A DNA stretch of 64,000 bases from Algoriphagus sp. NG3 (lineage in GTDB: Bacteria; Bacteroidota; Bacteroidia; Cytophagales; Cyclobacteriaceae): positions 4,380,501 to 4,444,500 of the forward strand of contig NZ_CP139421.1 of assembly GCF_034119865.1 (NCBI RefSeq), written 5' to 3'. A model generated the notes under the pieces. It was not told where the DNA came from. It ran no database searches and saw only the letters and a program-made list of their open reading frames with translations. The position numbers and the translations under genes were made by a program. Of this stretch, positions 35,441 to 43,869 are shown in pieces. The number at the start of each line of letters is the position of its first letter. The stretch's first letter is position 1.

Positions 35441-35510
35441 GCTTCTGGAGAAGCAGTAAAACTAATAACTGCGCTCTCAGTGTAATACTCCGTGATCTTT
35501 GCGGTAAAAA
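35441..35510 (+). repeat. Composite repeat: GCTTCTGGAGAAGC hairpin plus TTTGCGGT repeat
   Basis: The 14-base palindrome GCTTCTGGAGAAGC (35441-35454) recurs as GCTTCTGGAGAAG at 41349-41361. It is followed at 35469-35510 by a copy of the CTCCGTGat-CTTTGCGGT repeat family. Confidence 0.6.
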
Positions 35511-35524
35511 TAAAAAGTGAAGGA

Positions 35525-35782
35525 TTACTCCTTCACTTCTTCATAATCGACGTATTCTCCGCCTTTAATATCCTTGTTGATTTTTTCTTTTTGCCGTTGT
35601 GGCACGAAGTCCACCACTACCTCATCCTTGGGAGTAGAAGCATGCCGCTGGGCACGTTGCTCTTCCCTTGCTACTTCGTTTACATGCTGGGCAAATTTGG
35701 CCAACTTACTTCTAAGAAAATACCGGATCAGCTGGCCTAACAACCAGCCGACCCCAAGTACTATTACAAGAAATTTCCACAC
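35525..35782 (-). CDS. DUF4834 family protein
   Basis: An 85-aa protein. An N-terminal membrane helix (MWKFLVIVLGVGWLLGQLIRYFLRS, 1-25) is followed by a basic, then acidic soluble tail ending GGEYVDYEEVKE. This matches the DUF4834 pattern (one helix, polar tail with EYVDYEE), known only from Bacteroidota and of unknown function. It starts 23 bases after carB ends on the same strand, so it is probably the distal gene of that transcript. Confidence 0.82.
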   Translation of the reverse strand: MWKFLVIVLGVGWLLGQLIRYFLRSKLAKFAQHVNEVAREEQRAQRHASTPKDEVVVDFVPQRQKEKINKDIKGGEYVDYEEVKE

Positions 35783-35805
35783 AATACTTAAATGTTTTAT
35801 AGTTC

Positions 35806-38625
35806 TTATCTACTGAGATACAGATTTCTCTCTGCGTAGATTTTTAAGAAATAATCATCCATCAGGTCTTCGATAAAGTAAATCGCCTCACCGGTGGACT
35901 TCATTTCAGGTCCCAATTCTTTATTTACTTTCGGGAATTTATGGAAAGAGAAAACAGGCTCCTTGATAGCATAACCTTTCTTGTAAGGTTTGAATTCAAA
36001 ATCAGTTACTTTTTTCTCTCCCAACATCACCTTTACGGCATAATTAACATAAGGTTCTCTATAAGCCTTGCAAATAAAAGGCACGGTACGGGAAGCCCGC
36101 GGATTTGCCTCGATGATGTAAACCTTGTCGTTTTTGATCGCAAACTGTATGTTGATCAAACCTACCGTCCTAAGCGCAAGGGCGATTTTCTCAGTATAGG
36201 TTTCGATCTGGCGAATCACCAAATCCCCCAAGTTATATGGAGGAAGCACCGCATAAGAATCTCCTGAATGGATCCCTGCAGGCTCGATATGCTGCATGAT
36301 ACCGATGATATAGACATTCTCGCCGTCACAGATCGCATCAGCTTCTGCTTCAATAGCTCCTTCCAGGAAGTGATCCAGCAATATCTCATTGTTCGGGATA
36401 TCTCTCAATACATCCACTACATGCTGCTCCAGTTCCTTTTCGTTGATCACGATCTTCATGCCTTGGCCACCTAGTACGTAGCTTGGACGAACCAAAAGTG
36501 GGAAGCCGATTGTCTTACAAAGTTCTAGTGCTTCGTCAGTATTGTGGACTGTCCCAAATTCAGGATAAGGAACTTCCAAATCTTTCAAAAGAGAAGAGAA
36601 TCTTCCTCGGTCTTCTGCCAAATCAAGTGCTTCAAAGCTGGTTCCGATGATTTTGATACCGTATTTGTCCAACTTCTCAGCCAGCTTAAGCGCAGTTTGA
36701 CCACCTAGCTGCACGATCACACCCTCAGGCTGTTCGTGAAGGATGATTTCGTAGATATGCTCCCAGAATACAGGCTCGAAGTACAACTTATCGGCTATAT
36801 CAAAATCAGTAGAGACCGTCTCAGGATTACAGTTGATCATGATGGTCTCGTAGCCGCATTCTTTGGCTGCCAACACCCCATGTACACAGGAGTAATCAAA
36901 TTCAATTCCCTGACCTACACGGTTTGGCCCAGAGCCAAGTACCACTACCTTTTTACGGTCTGATTTTACCGACTCATTTTCCGATCCAAAGGAAGAATAG
37001 TAATAAGGGGTTTTTGCTTCAAATTCCGCAGCGCAGGTATCTACCAATTTATACACACGCTTAATGCCCATCTCCTTGTAGCGCTTGTCAAAAACTTCGC
37101 TTTCCAGGCAATCCAGCAAATGTGCAATCTGACGATCTGCATAGCCTTTCCGCTTAGCCAGATCCATCAGCTCCTGAGGGATAGTGTTAAGTTTATACTT
37201 ACCAATTTCTTTTTCCAGATGGATCAACTCTTCGATCTGCTTGAGAAACCACTTATCTATTTTGGTAAGATCCTGGATCGTACGGAAGGAAATCCCAAGC
37301 TTGAATGCGTCATAGATATGGAACAACCTGTTCCAGCTAGGATTTGCAAGGGAATACAAAATCTCATCCTGGTTGCGGAGTTCTTTGCCGTCTGCGCCAA
37401 GGCCGTTTCTTTTGATTTCAAGGGACTGGCAAGCTTTCTGAAGTGCTTCCTGAAAGTTCCTGCCGATTCCCATTACCTCACCCACTGACTTCATGGACAA
37501 GCCTAGTCTTCTGTCGGCTCCTTTGAACTTATCAAAGTTCCAGCGAGGCACTTTTACAATAACATAATCTATAGAAGGCTCAAAAAATGCTGAAGTCGTT
37601 CCAGTGATGGAGTTTTTAAGTTCATCAAGATTGTAGCCTATTGCCAGTTTGGCGGCAACTTTCGCGATTGGATAGCCAGTAGCTTTGGAGGCCAAAGCTG
37701 AGGACCGGGAAACACGTGGGTTGATCTCGATGCCTATGATTTCAGAATTGTCAGGACTTACAGAGAACTGCACGTTACAGCCACCTGCGAAATTCCCAAT
37801 GCTATTCATCATCGTGATCGCGAAGTTCCGCATGCGCTGATAGGTAGTATCAGGTAAGGTCATCGCCGGTGCTACTGTGATAGAATCACCCGTATGCACC
37901 CCCATAGGATCAAAATTCTCTATGGAACAGATCACGATCATGTTACCGATGTTATCACGCATTACCTCCAGCTCGTACTCTTTCCAGCCAAGGATACTTT
38001 GCTCGATCAACACTTCATGTACCGGAGAAGCCTGAAGTCCTGCGGAAAGTGCTTTTTCGAAATCTTCAGCAGTTTCCACAAATGCCCCACCTGCACCACC
38101 AAGCGTATAAGAAGCCCTGATAATCAAGGGGAACCCTATTTCCTGGGCAATTTCCTTTCCTTGTAGGAAAGAAGTCGCTGTAGCGCCTTTACAGACACCT
38201 ACGCCGATTTTTTCCATCAACGCCTTGAATTTTTCACGGTTCTCAGCGGTATCGATCGCATCTATATCCACACCGATCATTTTCACGCCATACTTATCCC
38301 AGACACCACCTTTATCGCAGTCTATGGCAAGATTCAAGGCTGTCTGACCGCCCATAGTAGGGAGAACAGCATCGATATCCGGATGGTCTTTGAGAATTTG
38401 TACGATGGATTTCTTTTCCAAAGGAAGCAAATAGACATTGTCGGCCGTGACAGGATCAGTCATAATAGTCGCCGGGTTCGAATTGATCAGCGTGACAATG
38501 ATCCCTTCTTCGCGAAGTGATCTGGCCGCCTGTGAGCCTGCGTAATCAAATTCGCAAGCTTGACCTATTACGATGGGACCTGAACCAATGATGAGAACGT
38601 GCTTTATACTGCTATCTTTAGGCAT
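35806..38625 (-). CDS. carB: Carbamoyl-phosphate synthase large subunit, short form without MGS domain
   Basis: Makes carbamoyl phosphate from bicarbonate, glutamine-derived ammonia and two ATP, for pyrimidine and arginine synthesis. The two homologous halves are complete: a carboxyphosphate ATP-grasp domain (about 128-330), an oligomerisation region (about 420-545), and a carbamate ATP-grasp domain (about 675-865), each with its GxGPxxIGQxxEFDY-type entry (GSGPIVIGQACEFDYAGSQA and GSGPNRVGQGIEFDYSC). The protein stops at residue 939 (NLYLSR). The roughly 130-residue MGS-like allosteric domain that binds UMP/ornithine in E. coli (1073 aa) is missing. This short form is common in Bacteroidota, so it is not a truncation. 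carA is not adjacent. Confidence 0.96.
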   Translation of the reverse strand: MPKDSSIKHVLIIGSGPIVIGQACEFDYAGSQAARSLREEGIIVTLINSNPATIMTDPVTADNVYLLPLEKKSIVQILKDHPDIDAVLPTMGGQTALNLAIDCDKGGVWDKYGVKMIGVDIDAIDTAENREKFKALMEKIGVGVCKGATATSFLQGKEIAQEIGFPLIIRASYTLGGAGGAFVETAEDFEKALSAGLQASPVHEVLIEQSILGWKEYELEVMRDNIGNMIVICSIENFDPMGVHTGDSITVAPAMTLPDTTYQRMRNFAITMMNSIGNFAGGCNVQFSVSPDNSEIIGIEINPRVSRSSALASKATGYPIAKVAAKLAIGYNLDELKNSITGTTSAFFEPSIDYVIVKVPRWNFDKFKGADRRLGLSMKSVGEVMGIGRNFQEALQKACQSLEIKRNGLGADGKELRNQDEILYSLANPSWNRLFHIYDAFKLGISFRTIQDLTKIDKWFLKQIEELIHLEKEIGKYKLNTIPQELMDLAKRKGYADRQIAHLLDCLESEVFDKRYKEMGIKRVYKLVDTCAAEFEAKTPYYYSSFGSENESVKSDRKKVVVLGSGPNRVGQGIEFDYSCVHGVLAAKECGYETIMINCNPETVSTDFDIADKLYFEPVFWEHIYEIILHEQPEGVIVQLGGQTALKLAEKLDKYGIKIIGTSFEALDLAEDRGRFSSLLKDLEVPYPEFGTVHNTDEALELCKTIGFPLLVRPSYVLGGQGMKIVINEKELEQHVVDVLRDIPNNEILLDHFLEGAIEAEADAICDGENVYIIGIMQHIEPAGIHSGDSYAVLPPYNLGDLVIRQIETYTEKIALALRTVGLINIQFAIKNDKVYIIEANPRASRTVPFICKAYREPYVNYAVKVMLGEKKVTDFEFKPYKKGYAIKEPVFSFHKFPKVNKELGPEMKSTGEAIYFIEDLMDDYFLKIYAERNLYLSR

Positions 38626-38672
38626 TAGAGAGGGAGATTGAAGAGAAAGTTTTACTTAAGTCCAAATTGGGG

Positions 38673-38680
38673 CAAAATTA
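38673..38680 (-). promoter_or_regulatory. carB -7 element
   Basis: TAATTTTG on the minus strand (exact TAnnTTTG), about 48 bases before the carB start. Confidence 0.55.
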
Positions 38681-38793
38681 GAAAAATATTCTGAAGGGGC
38701 ACTGTATAACTCAAAGAAATCAAAAGCGACACTTAAACTTCTGGTAATTTCTCAAGGGATTTATTTCGTTTTTGGCAAAGAATTGGGCGGTAA

Positions 38794-38811
38794 TTATTGG
38801 TAAACCAATAA
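38794..38811. promoter_or_regulatory. 18 bp palindromic operator upstream of kdgK-eda
   Basis: TTATTGGT-AA-ACCAATAA is a perfect 8+2+8 palindrome, 81 bases before the kdgK start. The TTGGTxxACCAA core equals that of GntR/FadR-family uronate regulators (UxuR/ExuR in enterobacteria), which suggests control by a uronate-responsive GntR protein not in this window. Confidence 0.72.
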
Positions 38812-38892
38812 ATGGCGTTTATTATTGTCTCATCATAAACACGAACAGAAATTTAATTTTTTGATAAATCCAAAATTGTAAACCTGCCTAAA

Positions 38893-39888
38893 ATGACTAA
38901 AAGAATAATCACCCTTGGCGAAATCATGCTCCGACTTTCCACTCCGGGACACGAACGCTTTATAAACACACAATCCTACGAAGTCAATTATGGTGGTGCT
39001 GAAGCAAATGTGGCCATCTCATTGGCACACTGGGGGCTATCCGCAGCACATGTGACAGCATTTCCTGAGCATGAAATCGGAAAAGCCGCAGTGAACCAAC
39101 TTAGGTTTGCGGGGGTGGAAACCTCTTTCATCCGCTATAACGAAGGAAGAATGGGCGTTTATTTCGTAGAAAACGGGGCAATGCAGCGTTCCTCTAAAAT
39201 CATCTATGACCGCTTTGATTCCGCATTTGCCCAGGTCAATGTTGAAGATTTTGATTGGGAAACAATATTTGAAGGCGCTGACTGGTTCCATTGGACGGGC
39301 ATCACCCCGGCGATTTCCCAATCCGCGGCCGACCTCTGCAAAGCAGCAGTCACAGCAGCCTCTAAACTTGGGGTAAAAATCAGTGCAGACATCAATTACA
39401 GAAGAAATCTCTGGCAATACGGAAAAGGCCCAATGGACATCATGCCTGAACTCATAGCCCCCTCCCACCTGATCATTGCCGGACTGACAGATTTTGAAAA
39501 CTGTATGGGAATCCAAGAAACTGACTACCTGCAGGCCTGCGAAAAAGCAAAAACAATGTGTCCTTCCTTAAACTATGTATCCACCACCCATCGGGATTCC
39601 ATCAGCGCTTCAGAAAACAACCTGAGTGGAGTATTGTGGAACGGGGAATTGCTGCTCGAATCGAAGACTTATGAGATGACACATATAGTGGACAGGATAG
39701 GAGGAGGAGACGCATATATGGCCGGGCTGATCTATGGACTGCTTACTTCTGATGATCAAAATGCCCTGGATTTTGCAGTGGCCGCCTCGGTCTTGAAACA
39801 CTCCATTCCCGGAGACGCAAACTTCGTCTCTGTAGATGAAGTCAATCAGCTGGTAGAAGGAAAAAATGTAGGTAAACTTTTACGATAA
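38893..39888 (+). CDS. kdgK: 2-keto-3-deoxygluconate kinase (PfkB family)
   Basis: Phosphorylates KDG to KDPG in hexuronate catabolism. A PfkB ribokinase-fold protein of 331 aa with an N-terminal substrate-binding GGAEANVAISLAHWG (33-47) and the anion-hole/catalytic base motif GGGD at 270-273 (D273). The assignment to KDG rather than another sugar rests on the gene partner: eda, whose substrate is KDPG, follows 15 bases later. The upstream TTGGTAAACCAA operator also fits. The intermediate enzymes that supply KDG (uxaC, uxuA/B, kduI/D) are not in the window. Confidence 0.88.
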   Translation: MTKRIITLGEIMLRLSTPGHERFINTQSYEVNYGGAEANVAISLAHWGLSAAHVTAFPEHEIGKAAVNQLRFAGVETSFIRYNEGRMGVYFVENGAMQRSSKIIYDRFDSAFAQVNVEDFDWETIFEGADWFHWTGITPAISQSAADLCKAAVTAASKLGVKISADINYRRNLWQYGKGPMDIMPELIAPSHLIIAGLTDFENCMGIQETDYLQACEKAKTMCPSLNYVSTTHRDSISASENNLSGVLWNGELLLESKTYEMTHIVDRIGGGDAYMAGLIYGLLTSDDQNALDFAVAASVLKHSIPGDANFVSVDEVNQLVEGKNVGKLLR

Positions 39889-39903
39889 AGATAAAAGATA
39901 AGT

Positions 39904-40560
39904 ATGAAATTTTCACAAAGTAACATGTTACAGGCCATGAGCGATACAGGAATGATTCCTGTGTTCAATCATGCAGATATAGAAGTGGCAAAAGGAGTTC
40001 TTGATGCATCCTATAAAGCTGGAATTCGGGTATTTGAATTCACCAACCGGGCGACGAACTCCCTAGAGGTGTTCAGAGAGCTTTGCACATACGCATCCAG
40101 GTATCCTGATATGGTAATGGGGATCGGCACCATCTTCACCGCCAAAGATGCGGATGCATTTATAGACGCAGGAGCCGATTTTATCGTTTCACCGGCTTTG
40201 ATCCCAGAACTGGCGGTTTTTTGCAATTCCAAAGAAGTATTCTGGATCCCGGGATGCGCGACTATGTCTGAGATTTTTCAGGCCAAAAAGCTTGGAGCAA
40301 CGTTGGTGAAAGCTTTCCCGGGCAACGTAGTAGGGTCGGCTTTTGTAGCAGCAGCCAAGTCTGTCTATTCTGAGCTTCACATCATGCCTACCGGTGGAGT
40401 GGAACCGACTAAAGAGAACCTAAAGGAATGGTTTGATGCGGGTGTGCATTGTGTGGGAATGGGATCCCAGCTATTCAAGAAAGACTGGATCAAAAATCAA
40501 CAGTTTGATTTGCTGGAGAATAAAATAGCGGATACGCTTCAACTAATTAAAAACCTGTAA
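39904..40560 (+). CDS. eda: KDPG / 4-hydroxy-2-oxoglutarate aldolase
   Basis: Cleaves KDPG to pyruvate and glyceraldehyde-3-phosphate by a class I Schiff-base mechanism. Residues: E45 and R49 in FEFTNRA, PGCATMSE (about 115-122), Schiff-base lysine K136 in LVKAFPG, and MPTGGVEPT near 161. The 218 aa match the family. With kdgK it makes the last two steps of uronate degradation, ending at a strong terminator 12 bases downstream. Confidence 0.94.
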   Translation: MKFSQSNMLQAMSDTGMIPVFNHADIEVAKGVLDASYKAGIRVFEFTNRATNSLEVFRELCTYASRYPDMVMGIGTIFTAKDADAFIDAGADFIVSPALIPELAVFCNSKEVFWIPGCATMSEIFQAKKLGATLVKAFPGNVVGSAFVAAAKSVYSELHIMPTGGVEPTKENLKEWFDAGVHCVGMGSQLFKKDWIKNQQFDLLENKIADTLQLIKNL

Positions 40561-40571
40561 GTGGGGTTTGG

Positions 40572-40620
40572 GTAAGTGGTAAGTTGTCGCAAACTGATAA
40601 ACTTACCATTTACTTATTTG
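40572..40620 (+). terminator. Terminator of kdgK-eda
   Basis: GTAAGTGGTAAGTT (40572-40585) pairs over 14 bp (one G-U) with AACTTACCATTTAC (40600-40613), followed by TTATTTG. Confidence 0.7.
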
Positions 40621-40636
40621 CTCATAGGTAAAATCA

Positions 40637-41140
40637 CTATCGAATAGGTGTGACCAATTCATAATATTGCTCCAGCATGGAGATTCCAAAATTCCTTGAT
40701 TTCATTTCGCTGATCTTACAGAACCCCATTCTTTCATACAGGCTAGCTGCCGCAGCTAGTCCTGAGGTAGTGTAGAGATAGGCTCCATCATAGTTGCGCT
40801 CAGTATAGAATTCCATCCATTCTTCCATCAGCCTGCTCCCTATCCCCCTGCCCCGGAATTCCTTAGCCAGAATAAAATACCGAAGCTGAGCCCGATTGGA
40901 AGGTCTGTGCATCAACAGAACAAAGCCTACCATCCTACCTTCGCTTTCCACCACCCACACCTTGTCTTTTTCAAGATCGTAAGCGCGGTAGAATTCCAGT
41001 AAGCTTTCCATCACATAGGCTTCAAAACCAAGCCCAAAATCATATTCTTCCGAATACACTTTACCATGCAAGGCAGCTACCTGCCCCAGATCACCTGGCT
41101 CAAGGGTATTTCGGATCAAAAATTCAACGGACTGTTGCAT
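40637..41140 (-). CDS. GNAT family N-acetyltransferase
   Basis: A 167-aa acetyltransferase-fold protein. The acetyl-CoA loop is FRGRGIGSRLMEEW (about 94-107), the Q/RxxGxG/A motif, and the C-terminal helix ends in ASLYERMGFCKI. The acceptor is unknown. It is convergent with eda, and repeat elements lie upstream. Confidence 0.85.
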   Translation of the reverse strand: MQQSVEFLIRNTLEPGDLGQVAALHGKVYSEEYDFGLGFEAYVMESLLEFYRAYDLEKDKVWVVESEGRMVGFVLLMHRPSNRAQLRYFILAKEFRGRGIGSRLMEEWMEFYTERNYDGAYLYTTSGLAAAASLYERMGFCKISEMKSRNFGISMLEQYYELVTPIR

Positions 41141-41240
41141 GGATTCAAAATAAGGAAAAATGGTGAAATCATGTTGTCCGATGAGATAAAAACTCTTTAG
41201 ACAAGTCCAGTCCAGCTTTTAGAAAAGCATGACAACTATG

Positions 41241-41361
41241 CTCTCTGCGTCAACCTCTGCGCTCACCGCGGTTAATAACAGAACCGCCTTATCAAAACAT
41301 TTATTAAGGTAACTTCCTCCAGAGGGATGAAAGTGCAAATTAAATACAGCTTCTGGAGAAG
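41241..41361 (+). repeat. TTTGCGGTT-type repeat and CTTCTGGAGAAG hairpin
   Basis: 41241-41279 (CTCTCTGCGTCAACCTCTGC, then GCTCACCGCGGTTAATAAC) is a degenerate copy of the family described at 6631. GCTTCTGGAGAAG at 41349-41361 is shared with 35441-35454. No gene is supported in 41141-41893. Confidence 0.55.
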
Positions 41362-41461
41362 TAGGATAACACAGGATTCTTTTCCTTGTGCACTGGGGCT
41401 ATACGCTTTATGGCCAACATATTTTACTGGGCTGATCACAAATCCCGTTACATTACTGATC

Positions 41462-41518
41462 GTGCCGTTGGCACTCTGAAAACATATCTGCTTCATTAAC
41501 CCAGAATTGTATTCTGGG
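41462..41518. repeat. Two small hairpins adjoining repeat copy B
   Basis: GTGCCGTTGGCAC (41462-41474), identical to the hairpin at 478-490, and CCCAGAAT-TGT-ATTCTGGG (41500-41518). They extend the repeat element beyond the segment shared with copy A. Confidence 0.6.
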
Positions 41519-41520
41519 CA

Positions 41521-41821
41521 TTTACAGGCCTTGCCTTTGGCAAGGAAAATCATATTGCCAGTTTCCGGTTGATTTGAGTGTTTGTGCCAAAGGCACAACA
41601 GGTAGCTGCCCTGAATGCAGCAAAGCGAAATTCAGGGTTGGGAAACCCTGATGAATCCCCCAAAAGTGCCAACGGCACGTTCGGTAAATTCTGGATTAAT
41701 CCTAGAGCTAGGGTTTCCTATATTTCTAGTAAGTACTATGAGAGCTAGGTGGCTATCTGGCCAAACAAAAGTTATTTGCATAGTCAAGCATTTTTATCCC
41801 CCCAACTTTTAAGACTGATCC
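41521..41821 (-). repeat. Interspersed repeat, copy B
   Basis: The reverse complement of this stretch matches 322-633 block by block, from GGATCAGTC to GGCCTGTAAA, with the CCTGAATTTCGCTTTGCTG core unchanged. It contains hairpins GTGCCAAAGGCAC (near 41585) and GTGCCAACGGCAC (near 41665). Frames through it look like translated repeat, not proteins. Confidence 0.8.
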
Positions 41822-41836
41822 GTACTCCCTCTTAAA

Positions 41837-41862
41837 CCTCCGTGTCCTTTGCGGTTAAACAA
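41837..41862 (+). repeat. Short repeat CCTCCGTGTCCTTTGCGGTT
   Basis: The best-preserved member of the five-copy family (see 6631-6673); it ends AAACAA and directly abuts the terminator of the gene at 41894. Confidence 0.7.
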
Positions 41863-41890
41863 AAAATAGCCGACCCAATCAGCCGGCTAT
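41857..41890 (-). terminator. Terminator of the UPF0158-like gene
   Basis: On the minus strand ATAGCCG (41890-41884) pairs with CGGCTAT (41872-41866), followed by TTTTTGTTT. It is three bases beyond the stop. Confidence 0.85.
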
Positions 41891-41893
41891 CCA

Positions 41894-42331
41894 TTAATCT
41901 TCGGTGTAGTTAAAACTATCCACCTGCTCTTTGATCCAGTCATAATATTTTTCCTTGCGGAATTCTACCCACTCGTTTTTATATTTAGAGTCTTCGATCA
42001 GAAACTTAAATGCGGTATTGGCTTTTGGTTTAGTCAGTGAGCTGACCAAATCCTCCGCCAGATTTCTTTCCTTGACCCGCCTGTCTATAAAGTCCTGCAT
42101 CATCTGATGCTCCTGAGCTGGCTCCATCTGGGTAAACTCCGCATAATTATCCGGATTCTCCTCGATCTCATCCAGTACATCCTCTTCAGCCTCTGTCAGA
42201 TCATAGTTATAATAATCCTCGTCATCCGGCATGTGATGGATTTTCTTCTTATCGATCTGATAGAAACAGATCATTCCTTTGAGTAATTGAGTGGAGATAA
42301 GGTCTATCTCCTTTTCGGTAAGGGAAAGCAT
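41894..42331 (-). CDS. UPF0158-like acidic protein
   Basis: A 145-aa soluble, acidic protein without cysteine pairs or signal peptide. The middle is rich in Asp/Glu/Tyr (DDEDYYNYDLTEAEEDVLDE), and the C-terminus has a W/Y/F-containing helix (EWVEFRKEKYYDWIKEQVDSF). The general plan resembles UPF0158, including the FxxxL...W-x-x-F/Y pattern, but this is a tentative match and the function is unknown. It is a single gene with its own terminator. Confidence 0.6.
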   Translation of the reverse strand: MLSLTEKEIDLISTQLLKGMICFYQIDKKKIHHMPDDEDYYNYDLTEAEEDVLDEIEENPDNYAEFTQMEPAQEHQMMQDFIDRRVKERNLAEDLVSSLTKPKANTAFKFLIEDSKYKNEWVEFRKEKYYDWIKEQVDSFNYTED

Positions 42332-42426
42332 TGGTGGTTTACAAAATTTTCAGAAAAATAGTGAAAGTCGAATTCTGATCAAATTCTATTATTAATTAAG
42401 CAATTGAAACGCCAATATACTGCGAT

Positions 42427-43074
42427 TTAATCACTTGAATCAAAAATTACTGAAAGCAATTTAAGATCTATTTCATGTCCCCCTGAAAAAGTCATTTTTT
42501 TCACCTCTTTTCCTATATTCCTGATCAATTCCTCCTGTATTTCAAGGCTTTCCCTGGTGATAAATTCATCCTGGTCTCCCAGTGTCAAGGTGATATCTGT
42601 TTGCAAAAATTTCTCGCGTGCATCCTCTAAGATCATATCCTGGGCAAATCCTCCTGCCCAAAGCACCAATTGATCCACCTTTCCCGCCCATCTACTTGCC
42701 CAGCGTGTGGCAGTAGCCGCACCTTGGGAAAATCCCAGCACATTGATTGTCGGGATTTCATCATACTGCGAAAGCAAATTTTCCATAAGCAGATCCAAAT
42801 ACGTATGATTGTTACGGATAGCGATCTCTCGCTCATGCCGGGTCATCCAGTTGGCTCCAACTCTTCCCGAGAAACCGGCCAAATAGTTATAATTAGTCCC
42901 CTCAGGAGCTACGAAAAGCCGATGGGAAGTATCAAACCCCTGAAATTTCCTGAGAAAAAATTCTGCCAATTGCCCATACCCATGCAGCAGCAGCCAGAGT
43001 TCTTTCTCTTCGAAAGTCGGCTCATGGGAGACTGAGTACTGTGCCTGATACTGAAAACTGATACTTTTCTTCAA
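42427..43074 (-). CDS. Alpha/beta hydrolase, phospholipase/carboxylesterase type
   Basis: A 215-aa cytosolic serine hydrolase. Nucleophile S116 in GFSQG, catalytic Asp in LGDQDEF (D167 or D169), and H200 in SGGHEID, all in order. The oxyanion-hole strand LWLLLHGYG is near residue 30. The length and GFSQG elbow match the YpfH/Est2-like carboxylesterase group. The natural substrate is unknown. It is downstream of cdd on the same strand, but a 192 bp gap with a repeat hairpin separates them. Confidence 0.87.
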   Translation of the reverse strand: MKKSISFQYQAQYSVSHEPTFEEKELWLLLHGYGQLAEFFLRKFQGFDTSHRLFVAPEGTNYNYLAGFSGRVGANWMTRHEREIAIRNNHTYLDLLMENLLSQYDEIPTINVLGFSQGAATATRWASRWAGKVDQLVLWAGGFAQDMILEDAREKFLQTDITLTLGDQDEFITRESLEIQEELIRNIGKEVKKMTFSGGHEIDLKLLSVIFDSSD

Positions 43075-43143
43075 AACTCTTTATAATTGTTAAGCAGATC
43101 CAAGTAAGTTCATGAAATCTGTTAATGAGGTTCAAATTGGTGC

Positions 43144-43178
43144 AAATCCCCCTTTCTAAATGGGGGCAAGGGGGATTT
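43144..43178. repeat. AAATCCCCC/GGGGGATTT inverted repeat
   Basis: A perfect 9 bp inverted repeat (43144-43152 with 43170-43178) with internal runs TGGGGGCAAG and a following run of T on the plus strand. Nearly identical elements are widespread intergenic repeats in many bacteria; it may also act as a terminator. Confidence 0.6.
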
Positions 43179-43266
43179 TTTCAGGCTAGCAACAGACATA
43201 ATTCTAATATGCGCTTTTATGCGGTACACATAATTAAAATGCTAATCCCTAAAACCCAACAAAATA

Positions 43267-43749
43267 CTAAGCGTTCAGATCGTCAAATTTGAAAGGTAAA
43301 AGCGTCTGGATTCCATGAAATCGAAGCACACTTCCATCGGGATTTTGAATAAGAATCGAAATAGGTTGGTTAAATCTCATTTCCACTTCATTGATTGTCT
43401 GCCGGCAAAGCCCGCAAGGCGAAACTCCCGCCCAGATCTCATCCCCTTTTCTTCGTGCAACTATTGCGATTTCCTTCACCGCAAGATCAGGGAAGTTGGC
43501 TCCCGCATAGCCAAGCACCAATCGCTCAGCACAAACCCCTACGGGGAAACTTACATTTTCCTGATTACTGGACTGTAGAATTTCACCCGATTCCAGCCTC
43601 ACAGCCGCTCCCACATGAAAGTCAGAATAGGGGGCATAAGCTTTTTCAGACACTTTCCTCGCCCGCATCATCAGCTGCTGCTCTTCCACAGCCAGTTCCT
43701 CCCACACCAATTCTTCAAACTCAGCTTCTATTTTTATTTTCTTACTCAT
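43267..43749 (-). CDS. cdd: Cytidine deaminase
   Basis: Deaminates cytidine and deoxycytidine in pyrimidine salvage. Zinc-site residues: C73 with proton-shuttle E75 in VCAERL, and C112 and C115 in SPCGLCRQ. The substrate strand FHVGAAV is at 44-50. The 160 aa and three-cysteine zinc site fit the small homotetrameric class. It works with upp, which is distant in the window. It is divergent from the gene at 43870 by 120 bases. Confidence 0.95.
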   Translation of the reverse strand: MSKKIKIEAEFEELVWEELAVEEQQLMMRARKVSEKAYAPYSDFHVGAAVRLESGEILQSSNQENVSFPVGVCAERLVLGYAGANFPDLAVKEIAIVARRKGDEIWAGVSPCGLCRQTINEVEMRFNQPISILIQNPDGSVLRFHGIQTLLPFKFDDLNA

Positions 43750-43869
43750 CTTTCTCTAATTGGAGTTTTCCTAACGGGTAAGGTAAAAAATTGTTCCCTT
43801 TAATATTCTCCCCACAATTTTTTCCCCTAAAATATATTCTCGATTTTAGACGGGGCAACTCTCTATCAC

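Noticed and set aside
35806..35860. carB as a truncated pseudogene
   Set aside because: The end at residue 939 is regular for Bacteroidota CarB, and all catalytic parts are intact.
41272..41598. 108-codon minus-strand frame
   Set aside because: Covers repeat sequence and hairpins only; no protein-like pattern and no start signal.
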